Assembly (NCBI GenBank): GCA_030149115.1
Contig: JASBSE010000458.1
Span: forward strand, 1 to 6,797
Source: Winogradskyella sp.
Lineage (GTDB): Bacteria > Bacteroidota > Bacteroidia > Flavobacteriales > Flavobacteriaceae
Direction: 5' to 3'
DNA length: 6,797 nt
The position numbers and the translations under genes were made by a program. The notes below the pieces were generated by a model that worked only from the letters and a program-made list of their open reading frames with translations, made no database searches and was not told the origin of the DNA. Shown here one piece after another: positions 1 to 6,797 of this stretch (its first letter is position 1; each line of letters begins with the position of its first letter).

Positions 1-1025
1 AAATAAGCAAAGGCAAAAAGAGAAGACCTTTTAAAATTAGTCTTAAAATATTTTACAATTTCTATAACAACCAGTACGAGCATTACTATAAAAAGGGCGT
101 ACCAAAGATTCATGAATACTTGAATATATTTCTCGAAAACAGCTGTAAAAGCAAAATGTATCAACAACCTAACCGATACAAGAATTATTAGTAACACATC
201 TACCGCTTTCTTAAGCTTAGGCATAAATGTTTTGGTTTCTAGAATTTTTTGTGAAAAAACGACAAAGAGCAATAGCGATATTTCACTGAACAAAACATAG
301 TGTTTGTACTTATCGAAAACATCATTTTCACTCAAAAATATTTGAGAAAATATACCAGTATAAGCACTTATAAATAGACCAAGAAAAATAATATAAAGCG
401 CATAAATGAGGTAGCTACCCTTTCTTAAAATAAAGAAGACAAACACACTGAAAAAAATGGATAAAACACTGATGCCAAAATAGACACCAATAAGAGTTTG
501 TTGAATGGAATTTTGCTTACTAAAGGCATGAAAATCCTTCAAGAAAATAGTAGTTACCAAAGGCTTACCCGATTCTTTCTTTAGTTCAATTTTATAGGTG
601 GCAACTTCAGAGGGTTTTAGCTTTATCGGAAACGCAAAAAGCCTATGCGAAATAGGTCTTTTAGACACAGGATAATCAATACCAGTATTGTCAACTGGCT
701 GAAACAACAGGTTACTTTTTTTCAACAGAACTATGTCTCTAATTAAGGCGTTGGTAAACTCTAACACCAAATCTTTACTATTGTTTTCTGTGTTTTTTAC
801 ACAGAATTCTACAGTATTATGTTCCTTTTCAAATCCGAAATAGAAAAAATTGTTTCGATTGTTAGATTTTAGTCCGTTTACTTTTGAAAAAAGCCTAATG
901 TTTTCTTTCTGAAAACTAGAGCTCACATATAGTGTATCCACATTTTGGGCGTTAACTTTAAAAAATAAACTCAAGGCCAAAAACAATAAACTCCAAACCA
1001 GTTTATGAAAGCAAATTCTTTTCAT
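1..1025 (-). CDS. 7TMR-DISM family membrane sensor, N-terminal part (3' end outside window)
   Basis: This reading frame is open from an ATG at 1025 to the left edge, 341 complete codons with no stop. Residues 1-26 form a signal peptide: basic n-region (MKR...HK), hydrophobic stretch WSLLFLALSLFF, likely cleavage near VNA|Q. Residues about 27-165 are an all-beta periplasmic region that fits the 7TMR-DISM extracellular type 2 domain, including a segment near SHRLFAFPIKLKPSE. At least five membrane helices follow at about 178-200, 205-222, 243-261, 275-297 and 305-322, and a sixth begins at the edge. In this family the seven helices are followed by a cytoplasmic output such as a histidine kinase, cyclase or DNA-binding domain. 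Here that part lies outside the window, so kinase activity is inferred only from the adjacent response regulator. The start overlaps the regulator gene by 23 nt, which suggests translational coupling. The family call rests on overall architecture, not on a database search. Confidence 0.85.
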   Translation of the reverse strand, partial: MKRICFHKLVWSLLFLALSLFFKVNAQNVDTLYVSSSFQKENIRLFSKVNGLKSNNRNNFFYFGFEKEHNTVEFCVKNTENNSKDLVLEFTNALIRDIVLLKKSNLLFQPVDNTGIDYPVSKRPISHRLFAFPIKLKPSEVATYKIELKKESGKPLVTTIFLKDFHAFSKQNSIQQTLIGVYFGISVLSIFFSVFVFFILRKGSYLIYALYIIFLGLFISAYTGIFSQIFLSENDVFDKYKHYVLFSEISLLLFVVFSQKILETKTFMPKLKKAVDVLLIILVSVRLLIHFAFTAVFEKYIQVFMNLWYALFIVMLVLVVIEIVKYFKTNFKRSSLFAFAY

Positions 1026-1638
1026 TTACAAAAGTTATTAGATCTATTGAGTTATGAATATTAAGCTTTTTAAAAATATTTTTTTTGTGTGTTTCTACAG
1101 TATGAGGACTAATAAACAAGGTTTTAGCAATTTGTGGCACATTATAGCCTTTTATCAGCTCTGCTATAATTTCTTTTTCTCTTCGCGTAAGTTTTATTTT
1201 TTCTGTAAAACCATCGGTTTCATTAACAGTAATAGTTACACCTTTGCCAATATAAAAGGTTTTCTTTTCAGAAACACTATCTAAGGCTTTAAGCAAATCC
1301 TCTGAAGAACAGTTTTTTAACAAGAAACCATCACCACCATATTGCTTCACTTTTTTTACAATACTTTCTTTATTGTACATAGTAAGTATTACTACCTTTA
1401 TTTCAGAGTTGAGAAGCTTAATATCATTAAGAATATCCAGACCATTTTTATTAGGTAGATTTAGATCTAGAAGAAGAATATCTGGTAATTTTTCCTTGAC
1501 AATTGACAAAACTAAATCACCATCTTTGACATAATCTAAAACAGTATAATCGTTTTGATTGTCAAAAATTGAAATCAAGCCATCAATAACAATTTGATGG
1601 TCTTCACAGATGAGTATTTTTTTTGGTTGGCTTTTCAT
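1003..1638 (-). CDS. NarL/FixJ-type response regulator (REC + LuxR HTH)
   Basis: This is a two-component response regulator of 211 residues, the normal length for the NarL group. The receiver domain spans about 6-122. It has the acidic pair E12-D13, phosphoacceptor D58 in LLLDLNLP, switch residue T86 in VVILTMY, and conserved K108 in GFLLKN, so it should be phosphorylatable. The LuxR-type helix-turn-helix spans about 148-205, with LTRREKEI at 150-157 and the recognition region SPHTVETHKKNIFKKL at 177-192. It should bind DNA as a phosphorylation-dependent dimer; its targets cannot be read from the sequence. I chose the ATG at 1638. An in-frame TTG at 1656 would add six residues (start MVGFCL) but has no better ribosome site, and the receiver domain does not need them. 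It follows lepA by 44 nt with no visible terminator or convincing promoter, and its last 23 nt overlap the downstream sensor gene, its likely signalling partner. Confidence 0.95.
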   Translation of the reverse strand: MKSQPKKILICEDHQIVIDGLISIFDNQNDYTVLDYVKDGDLVLSIVKEKLPDILLLDLNLPNKNGLDILNDIKLLNSEIKVVILTMYNKESIVKKVKQYGGDGFLLKNCSSEDLLKALDSVSEKKTFYIGKGVTITVNETDGFTEKIKLTRREKEIIAELIKGYNVPQIAKTLFISPHTVETHKKNIFKKLNIHNSIDLITFVNEKNLLS

Positions 1639-1682
1639 AAGACAAAAACCTACCAAACAAGATACTAAAAAGAAATTAAGAA

Positions 1683-3479
1683 TTAATCGTTAAGCTTTAA
1701 AACAGCCATAAATGCTTGCTGAGGGATTTCTACGTTACCTACTTGGCGCATACGTTTTTTACCCTTTTTCTGCTTTTCTAGAAGTTTACGTTTACGCGAA
1801 ATATCACCACCATAACACTTAGCAGTTACATCTTTACGAAGGGCTTTAATGGTTTCACGAGCTATAATTTTTGCTCCAATTGCAGCTTGTACAGGAATGT
1901 CAAATTGTTGTCTTGGTATAAGTTCTTTTAGTTTTTCGGTCATCTTTTTCCCAATTGTATAAGCGTTATCCGCATGTACTAAGGCTGAAAGGGCATCCAC
2001 AGTTTGCGCGTTTAATAAGATATCTACTCGTACTAACTTAGAAGCACGCATACCAATTGGCGAATAATCAAAAGACGCATAACCTTTAGAAACTGTTTTT
2101 AAGCGATCATAAAAATCGAATACAATCTCCGCTAAGGGCATATCAAAGCTTAATTCAACACGCTCAGTTGTTAAATAGGTTTGGTTGGTGATTTGTCCAC
2201 GTTTTTCAATACAAAGACTCATTACTGGACCAACAAAGTCAGCTTTAGTAATTATGGTAGCTTTAATGTAAGGTTCTTCAACACGGTTTAATGTTGAAGG
2301 TTCTGGTAAATCTGATGGATTGTTAACAATAACAACCTCATCAGGATTTTTGTTAGTAAAGGCATGGTAACTTACGTTTGGTACAGTAGTAATTACTGTC
2401 ATATCAAACTCACGTTCCAAACGCTCTTGGATAATTTCTAAATGAAGCATACCAAGGAAACCACAACGGAACCCAAAACCTAAGGCCGCAGAACTCTCAG
2501 GTGCAAATACTAAGGATGCATCATTAAGCTGAAGTTTTTCCATAGAAGCACGTAGCTCTTCGTAATCTTCAGTATCAACAGGATAAATACCAGCAAAAAC
2601 CATAGGCTTTACATCCTCAAAACCAGAAATAGCATTTTTAGTTGGCTCCTTTGCATCAGTGATCGTATCACCAACTTTTACTTCACGAGCATCTTTAATT
2701 CCTGTAATAAGATACCCAACATCACCAGCTTTAATTTCTTGTTTTTTTATCTGCGTAAGTTTTAAAGTTCCTACTTCGTCAGCAAAATAGTTTTTACCAG
2801 TAGCAATAAACTTAATGTTTTGCCCTTTTTTAATGGAGCCATTTATAACCCTAAAATACGTTTCTACACCTCTAAAAGGGTTGTAAACCGAATCAAAAAT
2901 AAGCGCTTGTAATGGCTCGTTAGGATTACCTTGCGGAGCAGGAATACGCTCAATGATTGCCTCTAAAATATCTTCTACACCAAGACCTGTTTTTCCACTG
3001 GCAGGAATAACCTCAGAAGGATCGCAGCCTAATAAATCTACGATATCATCGGTCACTTCTTCGGGATTAGCACTTGGTAAATCTATTTTATTCAAAACAG
3101 GAATGATTTCTAAATCATTTTCTAAAGCCAAGTACAGGTTAGAAATGGTTTGTGCTTGTATACTCTGTGCTGCATCAACAATAAGAAGTGCACCTTCACA
3201 AGCAGCAATAGAACGAGAAACTTCGTATGAAAAATCTACGTGACCAGGAGTGTCGATAAGGTTAAGAATATATTGTTCGCCCTTATAATTATATTCCATC
3301 TGAATAGCATGAGACTTTATGGTAATGCCGCGTTCGCGTTCTAAATCCATATTGTCTAACAACTGATCTTGCTTTTCTCTATCGGTTACAGAACCTGTAA
3401 AATCGAGCAATCGATCAGCAAGTGTACTTTTTCCGTGGTCTATATGTGCAATAATGCAAAAATTGCGAATATTCTTCAT
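1683..3479 (-). CDS. lepA: Elongation factor 4 (LepA), translational GTPase
   Basis: LepA/EF4 is a ribosome-binding GTPase, structurally related to EF-G, that has been linked to back-translocation, translation initiation and 30S assembly. The length, 598 residues, is typical. The GTPase domain (about 1-180) shows G1 AHIDHGKST (11-19), G2 region RERGITIKS (48-56), G3 DTPGH (76-80, with the catalytic-type His80), G4 NKID (130-133) and a G5-like SGKTG (161-165), where many homologues have SAK. Beta-barrel domain II, domain III (including GFGFRCGFLGMLH) and the EF-G-like domain V follow. The LepA-specific C-terminal domain has IPVQAAIGAKIIARETIKA and CYGGDISRKRKLLEKQKKGK and ends in MRQVGNVEIPQQAFMAVLKL. 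All motifs are intact. The ATG at 3479 gives the family's usual start (MKNIRNFCIIAHIDHGKST). A strong Bacteroidota promoter lies about 30 nt upstream. It is the first gene of a same-strand run with the response regulator and sensor. Confidence 0.99.
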   Translation of the reverse strand: MKNIRNFCIIAHIDHGKSTLADRLLDFTGSVTDREKQDQLLDNMDLERERGITIKSHAIQMEYNYKGEQYILNLIDTPGHVDFSYEVSRSIAACEGALLIVDAAQSIQAQTISNLYLALENDLEIIPVLNKIDLPSANPEEVTDDIVDLLGCDPSEVIPASGKTGLGVEDILEAIIERIPAPQGNPNEPLQALIFDSVYNPFRGVETYFRVINGSIKKGQNIKFIATGKNYFADEVGTLKLTQIKKQEIKAGDVGYLITGIKDAREVKVGDTITDAKEPTKNAISGFEDVKPMVFAGIYPVDTEDYEELRASMEKLQLNDASLVFAPESSAALGFGFRCGFLGMLHLEIIQERLEREFDMTVITTVPNVSYHAFTNKNPDEVVIVNNPSDLPEPSTLNRVEEPYIKATIITKADFVGPVMSLCIEKRGQITNQTYLTTERVELSFDMPLAEIVFDFYDRLKTVSKGYASFDYSPIGMRASKLVRVDILLNAQTVDALSALVHADNAYTIGKKMTEKLKELIPRQQFDIPVQAAIGAKIIARETIKALRKDVTAKCYGGDISRKRKLLEKQKKGKKRMRQVGNVEIPQQAFMAVLKLND

Positions 3480-3633
3480 TTCTCTTTTTCTAAAGCGACA
3501 TTAAGTGTGCAAATATAATCGATTTCTTATGCTTTATAACAACAAAAAATAACAATTAAACACCGATAAACTACGCAAAAACCATAATATAAAGTAAAAA
3601 ACAATGTTTATATTGCGGATACAAACCTAACTA
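3480..3633. other. Divergent intergenic region between lepA and the outer-membrane receptor gene
   Basis: This 154-bp AT-rich spacer should carry promoters for both flanking genes. The lepA side has a clear one at 3510-3542. On the plus strand the nearest resemblance to a -7 box is TATATTG at 3609-3615, one base short of TAnnTTTG. No TTG sits at the expected distance upstream, so the receptor's promoter is unassigned. I saw no inverted repeat of operator quality, no riboswitch-like structure and no small ORF worth calling. Confidence 0.6.
3510..3542 (-). promoter_or_regulatory. Predicted lepA promoter, Bacteroidota type
   Basis: Read on the minus strand, TATATTTG at 3517-3510 matches the Bacteroidota/Flavobacterium -7 box TAnnTTTG exactly. 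A TTG at 3542-3540 lies 22 nt upstream of it, within the 17-23 nt spacing described for the -33 element; a second TTG sits immediately beyond (3545-3543, within a T-run). Transcription would start near 3500-3505, giving a leader of about 25 nt before the lepA ATG at 3479. The A-rich stretch just before that ATG (AGAAAAAGAGAA) is what this phylum often uses in place of a Shine-Dalgarno site. Confidence 0.7.
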
Positions 3634-6039
3634 ATGATTGTTTACCTACGTTCTCTTTTTTGCACAATTCTTTTTTTGCTTTCACTTGGTGCTTATGCTC
3701 AGAATTTCTCCATTTTAGGCAAGGTAGTTGATGCCGAAAATACAGCAATTGAATTGGCTAATGTCATCCTTTTACAGGGGGAAGAAAGAGAGTTTTTAAT
3801 AGGAACGTCAACAGATGACAACGGCTATTTTAATTTGGTTAACCTATCAAAAGGCACATATTATCTTAAAGTAAGTTTTATTGGATTAGAGGAATTTGAG
3901 CAAAAAATTATACTCACAGGAAACTTAGATTTAAAAACTATAACCCTTAACGAGACACCTGAAAGTTTAGACGAAGTTACTATTGTTGCTAAGAAACCAA
4001 CAATCACTAGAAAACCAGATCGCTTAGTTTTTAATGTTGAAAATACAGCGCTGGTAGAAGGATCTACTCTTGGTGTTCTTAAAAGCACACCTGGCGTTAT
4101 TGTTGGCGAGGGAGGTATAAATATAAAAAGTGCTCCCGCAGCAATTTACATAAACAATAAGAGGGTTCAGCTAACATCAGATGAGTTAATGCAATTGCTA
4201 GAAAGCGCGCCTGCCAACAGCATAAAATCAATTGAGGTTATTACCAACCCTCCAGCTAGTTACGATGCAGATAGCGGTTCGGTAATAAATATTGTAATGA
4301 GTAAAAATTTGGTAACTGGCTACAGAGGAAATGTGTTTACAAATTATACACAAGGGGTATTTCCAAGGTACAATGCAGGTACTAGTCATTATTTTAAGAA
4401 TGACGACATTAATCTAAACGTAAACTACAGCTACACCAATCATAAGATAAATAGAGATCAGGATGATACCATAAATTATTTGGATAATAGTGGCGGTATT
4501 GATGAGGTTTGGAAATCGAATGTGAATAGAAACACATGGTCAGAAACCCATAATCTTAATCTTAATTTTGATTATTTTATTGACGAAAGCAACACATTAA
4601 GCCTTACAAGCACAGGTTTGTACACACCTTATTTTAAATACAAAATTAATAACAACACCAATATTTTTGATGCCAATAATAATTCTGTATCAAGCTTTAC
4701 GGCAGACAACTTGTCTAGAGACAACAAATATAATATAGGGACAGATGTCATCTTTAAACACGATTTTAAAAATGAATCTAGTTTAACTTTTAACGCTCAT
4801 TACACAACCTATGATTATGAGCGTAAACAAAATGTGTTTCAAAATGAACCTATAGATAGTAATGATTCTCAATTTAATACGCTTGCAAATCAAGACACTC
4901 AAATTATTACTGGCAAGATTGATTATAGTATACCAGTTACCGAAACCTCAAATTTCGATGTTGGTGTAAAATATTCTAACGTTAACACTAATAGTGATAT
5001 AACAAGAATAGATATTATTAATGGCAACGAGGAGGTAAATATGGAGAATTCAGATGCTTTTAAATATGACGAAAATGTTTATGCCGCTTACACTAACTAT
5101 AGCAAGACTTGGGATAAATGGAATATGAATATTGGATTAAGAGTAGAACAAACCAATATTGAAGGGACATCAATATCATTAAATGAAACAAATTCACAAG
5201 ATTACTTTAATTGGTTTCCAAATGCCAGTTTAACACACAGTATTTCTGATGATATAAGTATTACAGCTAATTACAAAAGAAGTATTACCAGACCAAGCTA
5301 TACAAACCTAAACCCATTTACTTTTTTTCTAAATGAAAATACTGTGGTTTTAGGAAATCCTAATTTACTGCCAACCTATACTGATGACTATAAGGTAAGT
5401 ATAGACTTTTTAAAGAAATTTACGCTTTCAGCCTACTACTTAAATTTCGATGGAGGAATAGAGGAATTGCCTAGACAAAATAATGAAACTAACGTTATAG
5501 CTTATACGCCCACCAATTTAGATAAGCGCGTAGATTATGGTTTTGATTTAGAGTTTAATTATTATTTGTCAAACAGGTTTAGTATTTATGCTGTTTCTTC
5601 TACTTATAATGTTAAAGAAGAAGTAAATTTTGGAGAAGGCTTTATTAAACAAAACCAATGGTCTCAGTTGTTTATTTTATCTCCTGGTTTGTCGCTTCTT
5701 AAAGATAATAGTTTAAATATTAATGCTACATTTTGGTGGGTTGGAAGAAATCTTCAGAGTTTGCAAACTGTAGAAGATAGGTTAATATCAACACTTAGTA
5801 TTTCAAAATCTTTATTAAAAGACAACGCAGTATTATCTTTAAGCGTAGAGGATATTTTTGATATGCAAGATTACGATGCGTCTATTAACTATCTCAATCA
5901 ATCAAGTGCAAGATTTATAAATTCAGACAATAGGTTTATCAAGTTGGGCTTCAGCTATAAATTTGGAAACACAAAACTTAATACTAACGAACGTAGAACC
6001 TCAGGAGAAGAACGCGATAGATTAAAAGACCTAAACTAA
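3634..6039 (+). CDS. TonB-dependent-receptor-like outer-membrane beta-barrel protein (OMP_b-brl_3 type)
   Basis: The protein has 801 residues. A signal peptide covers 1-22, with cleavage near AYA|QN. Residues about 25-106 form a carboxypeptidase-regulatory-like beta-sandwich (GKVVDAENTAIELANVILL, then TDDNGYFNLVNLSKGTYYLKVSFIG). SLDEVTIVAKKP at 111-122 is the TonB-box-like linker typical of this phylum. The plug domain (about 123-228) includes VLKSTPGVIV and IEVITNPPASYDADSGSVINI. From about 230 to 782 there are repeated aromatic, alternating beta-strands of an outer-membrane barrel, closing near FIKLGFSYKFG, with conserved-looking barrel motifs such as RSITRPSYTNLNPF and GNPNLLPTYTDDYKV. A charged tail of about 17 residues (RRTSGEERDRLKDLN) follows the last strand, a feature I recall in this family. 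Such proteins sit in the outer membrane, and many import or bind unidentified ligands with TonB-ExbBD energy. No SusD, FecR or ECF sigma gene is adjacent, so the substrate is unknown. The ATG at 3634 places the signal peptide correctly. Confidence 0.92.
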   Translation: MIVYLRSLFCTILFLLSLGAYAQNFSILGKVVDAENTAIELANVILLQGEEREFLIGTSTDDNGYFNLVNLSKGTYYLKVSFIGLEEFEQKIILTGNLDLKTITLNETPESLDEVTIVAKKPTITRKPDRLVFNVENTALVEGSTLGVLKSTPGVIVGEGGINIKSAPAAIYINNKRVQLTSDELMQLLESAPANSIKSIEVITNPPASYDADSGSVINIVMSKNLVTGYRGNVFTNYTQGVFPRYNAGTSHYFKNDDINLNVNYSYTNHKINRDQDDTINYLDNSGGIDEVWKSNVNRNTWSETHNLNLNFDYFIDESNTLSLTSTGLYTPYFKYKINNNTNIFDANNNSVSSFTADNLSRDNKYNIGTDVIFKHDFKNESSLTFNAHYTTYDYERKQNVFQNEPIDSNDSQFNTLANQDTQIITGKIDYSIPVTETSNFDVGVKYSNVNTNSDITRIDIINGNEEVNMENSDAFKYDENVYAAYTNYSKTWDKWNMNIGLRVEQTNIEGTSISLNETNSQDYFNWFPNASLTHSISDDISITANYKRSITRPSYTNLNPFTFFLNENTVVLGNPNLLPTYTDDYKVSIDFLKKFTLSAYYLNFDGGIEELPRQNNETNVIAYTPTNLDKRVDYGFDLEFNYYLSNRFSIYAVSSTYNVKEEVNFGEGFIKQNQWSQLFILSPGLSLLKDNSLNINATFWWVGRNLQSLQTVEDRLISTLSISKSLLKDNAVLSLSVEDIFDMQDYDASINYLNQSSARFINSDNRFIKLGFSYKFGNTKLNTNERRTSGEERDRLKDLN

Positions 6040-6797
6040 TCTTGCCACTCGGCAATAAACAAATTAGTATCTCTTGTACCACCGTTATTTCGGTTAGAAG
6101 AAAAGATCAAATATTTACCATCATTAGAAAACACAGGGAAAGCCTCAAAGGTATTGCCGTGTGTTACTCGTTTTAGATTTTTCCCATCAATATCAATCAT
6201 ATAAAGATTAAAAGGAAACCCTATTTCACTTTCAAAATTAGAAGAGAATAGCACTTTTTCTCCACTTGGGTGAAAAAACGGACTCCAATTAGCTTTACCC
6301 AATTCTGTTAGTTGTTTCATGTTACTACCATCTGCATTACAGATAAAAAGTTCCATGTCACTCGGTTCTACGAGCCCTCTAGCTAATAAATCTTTGTATT
6401 CTTTCTGTTCTTTTTCGGTTTTAGGACGTGATGCTCTAAAAATAAGTTTGCTTCCATCTGGAGAAAAGAAAGCACCACCATCATAACCAAGCTCGTTGGT
6501 AATTTGTTTTACGTCTGTACCATCTATATTCATAGTGTAGAGTTCTAAATCTCCGCTTCTGGTAGATGTAAATACAATTTTGTCGCCTTTAGGAGATACT
6601 GTTGGCTCAGCATCATAACCATCTTCAAAGGTTAATTGCTTTACTATATTTCCTTCCAAATCAGAAACAAAAATGTCGTAAGTATCATAGATTGGCCATA
6701 TATATTTACCGTTTTCTTTAACAGGAACGTCAGGACATTCATCACCACCCAAATGTGTTGAAGCATAAATAATGTGCTTGTTATCCGGTAAAAAATA
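6036..6797 (-). CDS. TolB-like PD40 beta-propeller protein, C-terminal part (5' end outside window)
   Basis: The frame is open from the right edge to a TAG at 6038-6036, giving 253 visible codons. A TTG at 6752 could be read as a start, but the frame continues upstream through YFLPDNKHIIYASTHLGG, which is already a propeller strand, so that start is almost certainly false and the true one lies beyond 6797. At least five PD40/WD40-like blades are visible, each with an (S/N)PxGxKIxFxS-type core: FLPDNKHIIYAS, VSPKGDKIVFTSTR, FSPDGSKLIFRASRP, FHPSGEKVLFSSNF and FSNDGKYLIFSSNR. They alternate with strands of the type LYxMxxDGxxxKxxT. The second and third blades are separated by nine or more residues of charged insert (KTEKEQKEYKDL). 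Homologous repeats occur in the periplasmic TolB family and in N-terminal propellers of some peptidases. No catalytic domain is present at this C-terminus, which ends in FIAEWQD, so a binding or scaffold role is most likely. Localisation cannot be judged without the N-terminus. The stop overlaps the receptor's stop by 4 bp. Confidence 0.9.
   Translation of the reverse strand, partial: YFLPDNKHIIYASTHLGGDECPDVPVKENGKYIWPIYDTYDIFVSDLEGNIVKQLTFEDGYDAEPTVSPKGDKIVFTSTRSGDLELYTMNIDGTDVKQITNELGYDGGAFFSPDGSKLIFRASRPKTEKEQKEYKDLLARGLVEPSDMELFICNADGSNMKQLTELGKANWSPFFHPSGEKVLFSSNFESEIGFPFNLYMIDIDGKNLKRVTHGNTFEAFPVFSNDGKYLIFSSNRNNGGTRDTNLFIAEWQD

Noticed and set aside
1054..1284. Plus-strand 76-codon open frame
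   Set aside because: It lies wholly inside the response regulator on the opposite strand and its translation is a low-complexity Phe/Asn/Lys-rich product typical of antisense AT-rich DNA.
1639..1656. TTG start at 1656 extending the response regulator by six residues (MVGFCL)
   Set aside because: The ATG at 1638 starts the receiver domain at the normal distance, the extra residues match nothing expected in the family, and TTG is the weaker start codon.
1639..1682. Possible separate promoter for the response regulator (TATCTTG-like sequence on the minus strand)
   Set aside because: It does not match TAnnTTTG well and no TTG lies at the required upstream distance.
2953..3243. Plus-strand 96-codon open frame
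   Set aside because: It is antisense to the conserved GTPase domain of lepA, has no recognisable protein features and no promoter.
3480..3633. Small RNA, riboswitch or operator in the lepA/receptor spacer
   Set aside because: No stable stem, repeated motif or convincing palindrome was visible beyond short AT-rich runs and a lone ATCGAT.
3861..4088. Minus-strand 75-codon open frame
   Set aside because: It is antisense to the N-terminal and plug domains of the receptor, with no family resemblance.
6750..6752. TTG at 6752 as the start of the PD40 protein
   Set aside because: The same frame stays open to the window edge and the upstream codons encode a recognisable PD40 strand and the STHLGG segment, so this TTG is an internal leucine.

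Overview
The window looks like chromosomal DNA from a marine or soil Flavobacteriia-type member of the Bacteroidota. The base composition is AT-rich and the start codons lack clear Shine-Dalgarno sites. There is a textbook Bacteroidota promoter upstream of lepA. The protein families also fit: an outer-membrane receptor with a carboxypeptidase-regulatory-like N-terminal domain, a 7TMR-DISM sensor, and a TolB-like PD40 propeller. Genus cannot be assigned from the sequence alone.

Layout. Positions 1-3479 hold three genes on the minus strand, read from right to left: lepA (translational GTPase EF4, 1683-3479), a NarL/LuxR-type response regulator (1003-1638), and a 7TMR-DISM membrane sensor (1025 running off the left edge). 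The regulator starts 44 nt after lepA. The sensor start codon lies inside the regulator's 3' end, a 23-nt overlap. I see no hairpin terminator between the three genes, so they are probably at least partly co-transcribed from the lepA promoter. A 154-bp divergent intergenic region (3480-3633) separates lepA from a plus-strand 801-residue outer-membrane beta-barrel receptor (3634-6039). That gene converges on a minus-strand PD40 beta-propeller protein (6036 running off the right edge), and the two overlap by 4 bp at their stop codons.

How the genes relate. The regulator and the 7TMR-DISM protein are very probably a signalling pair: the sensor has a periplasmic ligand domain, a multi-helix membrane region and an unseen cytoplasmic output, and the regulator has an intact phosphoacceptor site and DNA-binding domain. 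LepA is a housekeeping gene and is probably only a positional partner. The receptor and the PD40 protein are both likely envelope proteins, but nothing in the sequence links them functionally.

No insertion sequence, CRISPR array, tRNA, rRNA or phage element is visible, and there is no non-coding stretch longer than 154 bp. I found no clear sign of an undescribed system. The points most worth checking are the overlapping regulator-sensor pair placed behind lepA and the tail-to-tail overlap at 6036-6039. Both edge genes are cut by the window, and two apparent TTG starts (1656 and 6752) are probably not real starts.
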